From Methylotenera_A sp036676175 (GTDB lineage: Bacteria > Pseudomonadota > Gammaproteobacteria > Burkholderiales > Methylophilaceae), in NCBI GenBank assembly GCA_036676175.1, contig JAKFDL010000023.1:44394-108393 (forward strand): DNA of 64,000 nt. The letters run 5' to 3'. A program made the position numbers and the translations under genes. Positions 25,172 through 32,923 of this stretch are shown here, piece by piece (position 1 is the first letter of the stretch; each line of letters opens with the position of its first letter). The notes beneath the pieces are model-generated. The model was not told where the DNA came from, searched no databases, and worked only from the letters and a program-made list of their open reading frames with translations.

Positions 25172-27355
25172 TCAATTCAAATGTTCAGTATTGGTCGGTG
25201 CAGCATTTAACCCATAATGCGTCAGCCCCTCAAGAATGCCCGCGGCGTAATGTTGGTCAGCAAAATAAATATGCTCGTGATGCCGCAATTTTTCTATCTC
25301 TTGGCTGTAATTACCAACCACGATTGCGCGCGTGTCTCCAACCAGCATTTCAATATCGTTGCCTGAATCACCCGCTACCACGAAGTTTTCCAGCGGCAAG
25401 CCCCATTTGTAAGCTAGATAGCGTATAGCATGACCTTTTGAGGCGCGCACAGGTAGCACATCTAAAAATTCCTCATGCGAGTAGATAAGTTGCGCATATA
25501 AATTACATTGGCGCAGATGATTTTGAATCTCGGATAATGGCGGCATTACTGCAGGGTCGGCAATATAACTTAACTTGAACTGGCGTTGAGTTTCGGCTGG
25601 TTGCAAGCTCAAGCCGGCAAAGTGACTTAACGCTTTTTCAAGTGCATCCCTTCGCCACAGGTAATTAATATGCTTAGCCCAGCCCGTATCTGGTACCAAT
25701 TTTTTGCTGTAATAGATTTCAGAGCCAACCGAGGTAATCACCACATCCGGCACGTTCAGCTGATTTTTTTTGAGTATCTCAAGTGCACTTTCAAGAGAGC
25801 GGCCTGTCGCTACACCAAACATGCAATGCCCTCTATTTGCTTCTGCCCAGCCAGTTAAGTCTTTGAGTGATTTTTTGTTACCCAATAGCGTGTTATCAAT
25901 ATCACTGATCAGCGCCATACTGGCAAAAGGGATGCGAGATTTATCTGCGTTTAAAATCAGCGCGTGCTGACGACGCAAGCGTTTTTGGTCGCGGCGCAGT
26001 AATCGGCGTACTTCTTTCATGTACTTTTCTACATGCGCGGCCCAGCTGTAATGACGCCACACACCGACCAAGCCGCTGCTGGCCCATTTGCGCCAGCGTT
26101 TTCTATCCTGTAGAACGAACAATAATCCATCCGCAATCGCTGCGCTATCAAGCGTGTTTACAATGAGTCCATTCTTACAGTTGCCCACTATATCGTGCGG
26201 GCCGCCATCGTCTGGCGCCACAAAAGGTAATCCGCTCGCTGCGGCTTCAATCAATGTTAAGCCAAATGGCTCGGTAAATGCAGGGTTAACAAATACGCCA
26301 CGACGCCTTGCGGCTAATCGATACAGCTCTGGTACATCTTCTTGGGAAACAAATTTTGGAATTGCGACTTTGCCCCATAAGTCATAACGGTCTAAATCAA
26401 ATAGCAATTGACTCATGACTTTTTTCTCGGACTCTTCTAAATGACGAATATCTTCGCGGGTACCGGCCACAATCAGTAAGTTTGCTGCCTCTTGCAGTGC
26501 AGGGCTGTTGCCATAAGCTTCAATCAGACCATGAATGTTTTTTCTCAAATCAGGTCGGCTCATTGAAAAAATCAGCGGCTTTTCTGGATTGGCTAAATAA
26601 CTGTCAATTTTATGCTGAATGGATGTTTTTTGTTTTACGCGGCTAGGCGGCAAAAATCGCGAGGTATCGGTTCCAGGTGGAAGCACCCTGAAGCGGGATT
26701 GGTTAAAGTTGTTATACATACCATATTGTTGCTCAATCTCTTGTTTGGTACTGGTTACAATCAATGAGGCATGTTGAATAATATCTTCTTCAACGGCAAT
26801 ACGGCGTTCAAAATTAAACTGTTTTTCAATCGCTGACGCTTTCCTGCCACTCGCTATTAAACGATCAAGTTTGGGGCGCCCGAGTGAGTGCCCCGTGTGC
26901 ACTTGTGGAATCCCAAGCAATAGCGATAATTGCTGCCCAACATAGCCGGCATCAGCATAGTGACTATGAATCAAATCAGGGATACGCCCTTGTTGCCTTA
27001 AAAAATGCAGGGCTTTATCCACTACTTGATCTAAATGTGGCCATAACAGTTCTTTTCTTAAATAGCGTTTTGGTCCACAGGGTAAACGAATAATACGCGC
27101 ACCTTCACCGATTGGTTCTTCAGGTTTTGCATAATCAACTGCCAAACTATCATCTTCAATCAATCTGGTTAGCAAATCCACTTTATCTACACCTGCATGA
27201 CTTGCCAGCGCACGTGCAAGTTCAACCACATAAGTTGTTTGCCCACCGGTATCTGCATCAACGCCCAATTCCAAATCGTTCGCCCGTATCAGTCCGTGCA
27301 TGCTTATCATCAGCACATATATTGGATTTTCTGTTTTTATTGTTTGATCGATCAT
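25172..27355 (-). CDS. Bifunctional sucrose-phosphate synthase with C-terminal phosphatase domain
   Basis: A 727-aa two-domain protein. The GT4 synthase (about 1-460) joins UDP-glucose and fructose-6-phosphate to sucrose-6-phosphate; it has DADTGGQTTYVVELARAL near the start and the EX7E motif EPFGLTLIE near residue 365. The C-terminal HAD domain (about 465-720) has SDIDNTLL and GDSGNDIEML, the two catalytic blocks of sucrose-phosphate phosphatase, so both steps are probably in one chain. ATG at 27355 is preferred because it overlaps the fructokinase stop as ATGA; an ATG at 27364 would add three residues. Sucrose is a known compatible solute in several methylotrophs. Confidence 0.9.
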   Translation of the reverse strand: MIDQTIKTENPIYVLMISMHGLIRANDLELGVDADTGGQTTYVVELARALASHAGVDKVDLLTRLIEDDSLAVDYAKPEEPIGEGARIIRLPCGPKRYLRKELLWPHLDQVVDKALHFLRQQGRIPDLIHSHYADAGYVGQQLSLLLGIPQVHTGHSLGRPKLDRLIASGRKASAIEKQFNFERRIAVEEDIIQHASLIVTSTKQEIEQQYGMYNNFNQSRFRVLPPGTDTSRFLPPSRVKQKTSIQHKIDSYLANPEKPLIFSMSRPDLRKNIHGLIEAYGNSPALQEAANLLIVAGTREDIRHLEESEKKVMSQLLFDLDRYDLWGKVAIPKFVSQEDVPELYRLAARRRGVFVNPAFTEPFGLTLIEAAASGLPFVAPDDGGPHDIVGNCKNGLIVNTLDSAAIADGLLFVLQDRKRWRKWASSGLVGVWRHYSWAAHVEKYMKEVRRLLRRDQKRLRRQHALILNADKSRIPFASMALISDIDNTLLGNKKSLKDLTGWAEANRGHCMFGVATGRSLESALEILKKNQLNVPDVVITSVGSEIYYSKKLVPDTGWAKHINYLWRRDALEKALSHFAGLSLQPAETQRQFKLSYIADPAVMPPLSEIQNHLRQCNLYAQLIYSHEEFLDVLPVRASKGHAIRYLAYKWGLPLENFVVAGDSGNDIEMLVGDTRAIVVGNYSQEIEKLRHHEHIYFADQHYAAGILEGLTHYGLNAAPTNTEHLN

Positions 27356-28269
27356 AATTTCCATTCAAGAATAAATGGTGTATAAAAACGAATGTCTGCA
27401 GGTGCACTGCCACGGATGCTGCAAATCGCAGTCGCAAATTGATTGGCGCGATTGAGTGTGGTGACATGATCCCAATTTAAGCCGTGTCCTAAAATACAAA
27501 CAGCTGAAAATGCATCACCTGCGCCAACAGTATCAACTAACAAGGCTTTAGTAGTTGTTACGACATCTGATTTTATGATTCCATTTTTGTTCACCATCCA
27601 TGCACCTTTTGCACCAGCGGTTACAATGATTTGCTGGATGTTAAACTCGGTGAGTAATTGGCTGGCTTTTTCATGTGCGGATGGCGCATCAATCTTGAAA
27701 TATTGGGCAACGATCAGTAATTCTTCTTCATTTAGTTTCACAATATCACTTCGCATAAGTGAGCTGTGAATAGTCTGTTCGTTGTAAAAAGGTGCACGTA
27801 AGTTAACGTCCAAGAAGCGTGGGCATTTCACATCGGCTAAGAACTCATCCAAAGCTAATCTAGATGTCATGCTGCGCTGCGCTAATGTGCCAAAATATAC
27901 CAAGTCTGGTTTTAATGACATCGTGACCACACGTACGGTATTTGCCTGAATATGGTCGTAGGCTTGGTCTTGTAAAATTTCGAACTGATGTCCGCCATCC
28001 TCGATTAAATGCACTTTTACTTGACCTGTTGGATAAATGGCATCAATTTGCACGCCAGAAACATCCATGTTAAGCCTATGCATTTCCTGCAAAAGTTCGA
28101 TGCGTAATGCATCCTGGCCGGTCCTGGTAATCAGCACTGGCCGCAAACCAAATGCCTGTAAGTGGCGCGCCACGTTAAAAGGTGCTCCGCCTAATACGGT
28201 TTTATCTGGAAAAATATCGGCTAATACTTCACCAAAAATTGCGATAACTTTATTTGCTTTTGTATTCAT
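27352..28269 (-). CDS. Fructokinase-like PfkB sugar kinase
   Basis: A ribokinase/PfkB-family kinase of 305 aa. The N-terminal substrate region GEVLADIFPDKTVLGGAPFNVA and the C-terminal signature VDTVGAGDAFSA near residue 245, with its catalytic Asp, are both intact. It is first in the operon with sucrose-phosphate synthase and amylosucrase. Phosphorylating the fructose released by amylosucrase and returning fructose-6-phosphate to sucrose synthesis is therefore the likely role. Sugar specificity is inferred from the neighbours; PfkB enzymes with similar motifs act on other sugars. Confidence 0.85.
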   Translation of the reverse strand: MNTKANKVIAIFGEVLADIFPDKTVLGGAPFNVARHLQAFGLRPVLITRTGQDALRIELLQEMHRLNMDVSGVQIDAIYPTGQVKVHLIEDGGHQFEILQDQAYDHIQANTVRVVTMSLKPDLVYFGTLAQRSMTSRLALDEFLADVKCPRFLDVNLRAPFYNEQTIHSSLMRSDIVKLNEEELLIVAQYFKIDAPSAHEKASQLLTEFNIQQIIVTAGAKGAWMVNKNGIIKSDVVTTTKALLVDTVGAGDAFSAVCILGHGLNWDHVTTLNRANQFATAICSIRGSAPADIRFYTPFILEWKL

Positions 28270-28436
28270 TTTAGTGATCAGCTAACAGCGTGTGTATAAA
28301 GTGGATTATCCATCTATATTCATGAGAATTGGGTACGCTAACGCACAGAGCCGAACCAACATAATGGCTATTGTTACGATGAATTTAATTCGTTATTGAG
28401 TAAATTTTCCAAAGTGGAGATTTATTTTGTAAACCC
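28270..28436. other. Divergent intergenic region upstream of the sucrose operon
   Basis: This is the first part of a 402-base stretch (28270-28671) with only the short Tat-signal ORF in it. It must hold the minus-strand promoter for the sucrose operon, but I could not pick out a good -35/-10 pair or operator. Confidence 0.35.
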
Positions 28437-28601
28437 ATGACCGAATTTAATCCGTCACGGCGAAAGTTCATCAAAAACACCGCAGCTACCTGTGGTGCAG
28501 TCACAGTAGGGCGACTTAACCATGATGTCGATGTTAAATCTGTTCCGCAGCCATCGCAGGCAACAACCGAGCCTACAAACGTCTACGTACTCCTAAACTA
28601 A
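28437..28601 (+). CDS. Short ORF with a twin-arginine signal peptide, 54 aa
   Basis: The frame from ATG 28437 to TAA 28601 encodes a convincing Tat signal: NPSRRKFIKNTAATCGA, with Arg8-Arg9 in the SRRKFIK motif and an Ala/Thr-rich h-region. It is followed by only about 28 more residues, ending EPTNVYVLLN. Either it is a tiny exported protein or the leftover N-terminus of a Tat substrate. A GGAG lies about 17 bases before the ATG, rather far. No continuation in another frame was recognised downstream before the TAXI-type gene at 28702. Confidence 0.5.
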   Translation: MTEFNPSRRKFIKNTAATCGAVTVGRLNHDVDVKSVPQPSQATTEPTNVYVLLN

Positions 28602-28701
28602 CCCGGTAGTAAAGTTTTACTCATACTGATTTAAGTAAGAAGTAAGTTTGATGTTTGGTTGATAACACTAGTTGATTGCAACACAAGGAAGTTTAAATGA
28701 C

Positions 28702-30057
28702 ATGATTGAATTAAAAGCGCACTTCAAAAAAGCATGGACAAAATTAGCAGAAATATATGGCAGCAGTATTGTCGTATTTATGTTCTGGACGCTAGGGCTT
28801 GTCGCCGTTGTTTGCTTAGCCGTTTTTTTATTTTTTAATTCGGCAGCACCAACCACCTTAACAATTGCTGGCGGTGAAGAGGGCAGTATTTTTCAAAAGA
28901 ACGCACTCAAATATAAAAAGGCTTTGGCAAGAGAAGGCGTGACACTTACCATACTGCCATCAAATGGATCTATTGATAATCTCAATAAATTGGCTGACAA
29001 ACGCGTCAAAGTTGACATTGGTTTTGTGCAAAGTGGCGTTGCCAAAAATATTAAGATTGACAAGCTGATGTCGCTTGGCAGTATTACTTATCAGCCAATG
29101 ATGTTTTTTTATCGCGGCGAAAGTAAAAATTTAATTTCGGATTTCGCTGGTCAACGATTGAATATTGGTGAGCCTGGAAGTGGTACGCGGTCTTTAGCAT
29201 TGAATATCCTCAAGGAAAATGGAATTTTACCTGGTGGCGATACGCAATTGATTGAAAAGCCAAGTCTTAATCCTGTTGAAGATTTATTGCAGGATAAGAT
29301 CGATGCAATATTTGTGATGGGGGATTCTATACCATTGCAATTAATCAAAGACTTAGTTAAAACGCCGGGTATTAACATTTTTAATTTTAATCAGGCAGAT
29401 GGTTACACACGACGCATTAAATATTTACATAAATTGGTTTTGCCAGAAGGGGCAGTTGATTTAGGTAAAAATATACCCGTAAATAATTTAAATTTAATCG
29501 CACCCAGTGTTGAGTTAATCGCGCGTGATACCTTACATCCAGCGTTATCTGATTTGCTATTAGATGTTGCAAATCAGGTACATGGCTCTGCAAGCATGTT
29601 TGTGAAACGTGGAGAATTCCCAAATCTCAATACTCAGGAATACCGAATCAGCCCAGATGCAACGCGCTATTACAAGTCTGGCAAAAGCTTTCTCTATCGG
29701 GATTTTCCATTTTGGATGGCCAGTTTTATTAATAGGATGCTGGTCGTTTTGGTGCCTTTATTATTGATATTAATCCCTGCAATAAAATTAGCACCCAGTG
29801 TCTATCGCTGGAAAATACAATTAGCCATTTATCCTTTTTATAAAGCACTGCTTGAACTGGAACGAGATGCATTTGGGTTGGCTATAGATGCGGATAAGCG
29901 ACAAGAAATCATGGATAATCTTGACCAGCTAGAAGTGAGATTAAGTAAAATAAAAATACCTGCTGCATTTGCCGATATGTTTTATGGGTTACGTGGACAT
30001 ATTAATTTTGTACGTACCAGGCTGTTGGCAGAGCAAATTTCTGATGCAACTGAATGA
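28702..30057 (+). CDS. Membrane-tethered TAXI-type TRAP solute-binding protein
   Basis: A 451-aa protein. Instead of a cleavable signal it begins with a basic cytoplasmic segment and a TM helix (about 21-47). A TAXI-family binding domain follows (TIAGGEEGSIFQKNA, NLNKLADKRVDIG-type core, RLNIGEPGSGTRSLA, DAIFVMGDSIP), then a second TM helix (about 335-362) and an 85-residue cytoplasmic tail with an alpha-helical LERDAFGLAI...LDQLEVRLSKI region. TAXI proteins normally deliver solutes to a TRAP permease; none is encoded nearby. A sensor-like role is possible. ATG 28702 is chosen for its AAGGAAG ribosome site; an upstream TTG lacks one. Confidence 0.8.
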   Translation: MIELKAHFKKAWTKLAEIYGSSIVVFMFWTLGLVAVVCLAVFLFFNSAAPTTLTIAGGEEGSIFQKNALKYKKALAREGVTLTILPSNGSIDNLNKLADKRVKVDIGFVQSGVAKNIKIDKLMSLGSITYQPMMFFYRGESKNLISDFAGQRLNIGEPGSGTRSLALNILKENGILPGGDTQLIEKPSLNPVEDLLQDKIDAIFVMGDSIPLQLIKDLVKTPGINIFNFNQADGYTRRIKYLHKLVLPEGAVDLGKNIPVNNLNLIAPSVELIARDTLHPALSDLLLDVANQVHGSASMFVKRGEFPNLNTQEYRISPDATRYYKSGKSFLYRDFPFWMASFINRMLVVLVPLLLILIPAIKLAPSVYRWKIQLAIYPFYKALLELERDAFGLAIDADKRQEIMDNLDQLEVRLSKIKIPAAFADMFYGLRGHINFVRTRLLAEQISDATE

Positions 30058-30107
30058 TAAATAAGATATAAATAATCTTCATTCGGTAATATTTAAGAAA
30101 GTAAATC

Positions 30108-30692
30108 ATGCAAATTGCTGATATTGGCCCGCTTCCATTAACACTTATTGCGTCATTAGTAATTGCAGTTATTCTGTTAGCAATACGCGTGTTTGTTATG
30201 CAGCGTGTGCAACAAAAACGTCAGCGCGAGAATAGGCAAGAGACTGAGCGACTTAAATCGCTGGTGGCGGCATATCGTTCTCTTGCAGGTTCGTTTACGC
30301 CAGCGAGACAAGATCACACGCCTCAGTTAGAGGAAACGCTTGCTGACCTCATCTTATTTGGCTCTGTTGCCCAAGTTGAGTTAGCAGTAGCATGCGCAAA
30401 CGGTTTAAAAAATGATGAGTATGTAGACTTTCAGCCGCTAATTAAATCTTTACGCTCTGATTTGCGAACTCAATTGGGTTTAGAGCAAATTCCAAGTAGT
30501 TTAGTCATGCCAGCATCAGGCCCAGCACGATTATCGCACTTAACGCATGTGGAAGACGAGGGCGGTGGCCGAGGAGAAGCTAAAGGTGGAGGCGCTGGAA
30601 TGGGTGGAGGCGGTGCAGCAGCAGGGGCAGGTGGTTTGGGTGTAGGACTAATTGCAGCGGATGCTACTACCCAAAGGAGTAGTGGCAATTAA
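30108..30692 (+). CDS. Membrane-anchored hypothetical protein with glycine-rich tail
   Basis: A 194-aa protein with one N-terminal helix (about residues 9-29), then a basic, coiled-coil-like stretch (MQRVQQKRQRENRQETERL) and a helical domain to about 135. The last 55 residues are glycine/alanine-rich (GGGRGEAKGGGAGMGGGG). It starts 50 bases after the TAXI-type gene on the same strand and may be cotranscribed with it. I do not recognise the family. The glycine tail is codon-biased low complexity and could vary between strains. Confidence 0.6.
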   Translation: MQIADIGPLPLTLIASLVIAVILLAIRVFVMQRVQQKRQRENRQETERLKSLVAAYRSLAGSFTPARQDHTPQLEETLADLILFGSVAQVELAVACANGLKNDEYVDFQPLIKSLRSDLRTQLGLEQIPSSLVMPASGPARLSHLTHVEDEGGGRGEAKGGGAGMGGGGAAAGAGGLGVGLIAADATTQRSSGN

Positions 30693-30753
30693 ACTAATGC
30701 ATTTAGTGGCCATTTATTCGTTTCTAACAATCCCTTGAATATGGGTCGGTCAA

Positions 30754-31170
30754 TTACTCTTCCCACTTTGGATTCCAAACAACCTCCCAAAGATGGCCAT
30801 CTGGATCTTGAAAATAGCCTGAATAGCCGCCCCAAATTGTATCATGTGCGGGTTTAACAATAATAGCACCAGCTGATTTTGCAAGTCCCATTACTTCGTC
30901 AACCTCTGACTTTGAAGAGACATTATGACCCAGTGTCATTTCGGTTGAACTGGCAGGCGAAATTGAAACACCTGAGTCATGTGCGATGCTTTTTCTAGGC
31001 CAAAGCGCTAGACGTAACCCTTCTTGAAGTTGAATAAAAGCCACAGAACCATATTCAAACTCATTACCGATGATGCCTTCACCAGGAAATCCAAGCCCTT
31101 CTCGATAGAAGTGCAGGGACTTTTTGAGATCGTTCACACCAATAGTGATTACCGTAATTCTAGGTTTCAT
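30754..31170 (-). CDS. VOC/glyoxalase-superfamily protein
   Basis: A 138-aa single-chain vicinal-oxygen-chelate protein with the two beta-alpha-beta-beta-beta repeats: ITVITIGVNDLKKSLHFYREGLGF at the start, and GYSGYFQDPDGHLWEVVWNP at the end, where Glu is a metal-ligand candidate. Members include glyoxalases, dioxygenases and antibiotic-resistance proteins; this one cannot be assigned further. ATG 31170 is preferred, preceded by GAAGGA; the frame could open with TTG at 31197. It is isolated between a plus-strand gene and the tRNA genes. Confidence 0.8.
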   Translation of the reverse strand: MKPRITVITIGVNDLKKSLHFYREGLGFPGEGIIGNEFEYGSVAFIQLQEGLRLALWPRKSIAHDSGVSISPASSTEMTLGHNVSSKSEVDEVMGLAKSAGAIIVKPAHDTIWGGYSGYFQDPDGHLWEVVWNPKWEE

Positions 31171-31302
31171 CCTTAACTTTTCCTTCAGGGTTAACAATGA
31201 TTAAAGTAGAAGTGTGCTTGCGTATATTAATCAATAGGAAGTTGGGACGCAAACCAGCACGATGCATTGCTTTAGGTAGAAAGTGAGTCTTGAAATGACA
31301 AA

Positions 31303-31322
31303 GGGTTAGCCTAAGCTAACCC
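31303..31322 (-). terminator. Intrinsic terminator of the tRNA transcript
   Basis: GGGTTAGC (31303-31310) and GCTAACCC (31315-31322) form a perfect 8-bp stem with a 4-base loop, 12 bases beyond the tRNA-Arg end on the minus strand. The T-stretch is modest (TTTG then ATTTC). Confidence 0.6.
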
Positions 31323-31333
31323 CTTGTTTTAAA

Positions 31334-31410
31334 TGGTGCGCCCGAAGAGATTCGAACTCCTGACCCCTTGGTTCGTAGCCAAGTACTCTATCCAGCTGAG
31401 CTACGGGCGC
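31334..31410 (-). tRNA. tRNA-Arg(ACG)
   Basis: On the minus strand the sequence starts GCGCCCGTAGCTCAG and ends with an encoded CCA. The acceptor stem GCGCCCG/CGGGCGC is perfect, the T-loop reads GTTCGAATC, and the anticodon loop CTACGAA gives ACG. Length is 77 nt including CCA. It is transcribed with tRNA-Ser, 46 bases upstream. Confidence 0.96.
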
Positions 31411-31456
31411 ATGCGAACATTATACGCGGTACTGCATGTTTCTAAAAGCTAAAACT

Positions 31457-31550
31457 TGGCGGAGAGCGAGGGATTCGAACCCTCGATACAGATTTAAGCC
31501 CGTATGCTTCCTTAGCAGGGAAGTGCCTTCGACCACTCGGCCAGCTCTCC
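31457..31550 (-). tRNA. tRNA-Ser(GCT)
   Basis: A class II tRNA of 94 nt on the minus strand with a long variable arm. The acceptor stem is GGAGAGC/GCTCTCC with discriminator G and encoded CCA. The anticodon loop CTGCTAA gives GCT, and the T-arm reads GGTTCGAATCC. It is the first tRNA of the two-tRNA unit. Confidence 0.96.
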
Positions 31551-31585
31551 GTTTTATTCAAACTACGCTTTGTTGCAAGGGCGCG

Positions 31586-31614
31586 ATATTACTTGAAACG
31601 CCCCTAAAAATCAA
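31586..31614 (-). promoter_or_regulatory. Sigma-70 promoter of the tRNA-Ser/tRNA-Arg unit
   Basis: On the minus strand, TTGATT (31614-31609) and TAATAT (31591-31586) are separated by exactly 17 bases and followed by a GC-rich discriminator CGCGCCC. Such discriminators are typical of stringently controlled stable-RNA promoters. The tRNA-Ser 5' end lies 36 bases beyond the -10 box. Confidence 0.7.
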
Positions 31615-31626
31615 TGAAAACTAGGC

Positions 31627-32862
31627 TTATGTTCCTTCTAATTCAAATGCTTTGTGTAGAACCCTTACTGCCAGTTCCATATATTTTTCTTCTACTACCA
31701 CCGCAATTTTGATTTCGCTGGTAGAGATCATTTGTATATTAATACCTTCTTCAGCCAGTGTCCTAAACATTTGGCTGGCAATGCCAACGTGCGAGCGCAT
31801 GCCTACACCCACCACAGCCACTTTGGCGATTTTGTCGTCACCAATAACTTCACGCGCTTTAATAAACCCTTGCACTTTGTCTTTAAGTATCGCCAAAGCT
31901 TTATTCATCTCGTTTTTGTGTACGGTAAATGTGAAGTCAGTTTCACCGTTCGCACTTACGTTTTGAATAATCATATCAACGTCAATATTGGCATCAGCAA
32001 TCGGGCCTAAAATTTGGTAAGCGATGCCTGGTGTATCAGGTACGCCCAGTACTGTGATTTTGGCTTCATCGCGGTTAAATGCAATGCCTGAGATAATGGG
32101 TTCTTCCATGTCGTTGTCCTTACTTGCTTCTTCAAATGTAATCAGTGTGCCGTCGCCTTCATCTTCAAAGCTAGAAAGCACACGCAACTTAACTTTATAT
32201 TTACCTGCAAACTCTACCGAGCGTATCTGTAATACCTTGCTGCCTTGGCTGGCAAGTTCTAGCATCTCTTCAAAGGTGATTTTACTCAGGCGACGCGCTT
32301 CAGGCACTACGCGCGGGTCGGTTGTGTAAACTCCATCCACATCGGTGTAAATCTGGCATTCATCCGCTTTAAGTGCGGCAGCAAGCGCAACCCCGGTCGT
32401 GTCAGATCCACCGCGGCCAAGCGTAGTAATGTTGCCAAACTCATCTGCACCTTGAAAGCCTGCTACTACAACTACGTAGCCATCATTTAGGTCTTGTTTG
32501 ATATTGTATTCATCAATATCTAGAATGCGTGCTTTGGTAAAAGCGGCATCAGTAAGGATTTTCACTTGTGCGCCAGTGTAACTTTTGGCTTTAATGCCAA
32601 GCTCTATTAAAGCAAGCGCAGTTAAGCCTATGGTCACTTGCTCACCGCTAGAAATCATTACATCCAGTTCACGTGGGTCTGGGTCTGGCATGATTTCTTT
32701 CGCCAGTGCAATTAGTTTATTGGTTTCCCCAGACATAGCAGAAACCACTACTACCACTTGGTGCCCCATGGCTTTGTAGCGTGCTACTCTTCTTGCAACG
32801 TTACGAATTCTTTCAGGATTCGCTACAGAGGTGCCGCCGTATTTTTGTACAATTAATGCCAT
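31627..32862 (-). CDS. lysC: Aspartate kinase
   Basis: Monofunctional aspartokinase of 411 aa, the first enzyme of the lysine, threonine and methionine pathway. The kinase domain opens with VQKYGGTSVANPERI and has TLGRGGSDTTGVALAAAL near residue 165 and YTDVDGVYTTDPR. Two C-terminal ACT domains (from about residue 265) include GVPDTPGIAYQI and VGVGMRSHVGIAS and probably bind lysine/threonine for feedback control. Length and motifs match betaproteobacterial LysC. It is downstream of alaS on the same strand, 61 bases away, and upstream of the tRNA unit. Confidence 0.95.
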   Translation of the reverse strand: MALIVQKYGGTSVANPERIRNVARRVARYKAMGHQVVVVVSAMSGETNKLIALAKEIMPDPDPRELDVMISSGEQVTIGLTALALIELGIKAKSYTGAQVKILTDAAFTKARILDIDEYNIKQDLNDGYVVVVAGFQGADEFGNITTLGRGGSDTTGVALAAALKADECQIYTDVDGVYTTDPRVVPEARRLSKITFEEMLELASQGSKVLQIRSVEFAGKYKVKLRVLSSFEDEGDGTLITFEEASKDNDMEEPIISGIAFNRDEAKITVLGVPDTPGIAYQILGPIADANIDVDMIIQNVSANGETDFTFTVHKNEMNKALAILKDKVQGFIKAREVIGDDKIAKVAVVGVGMRSHVGIASQMFRTLAEEGINIQMISTSEIKIAVVVEEKYMELAVRVLHKAFELEGT

Positions 32863-32923
32863 AATTCGTTAAGCTTTAGTTGGTTTTTAATATTAAAGTT
32901 TAATTGGTTTAAATTTTACTGGT

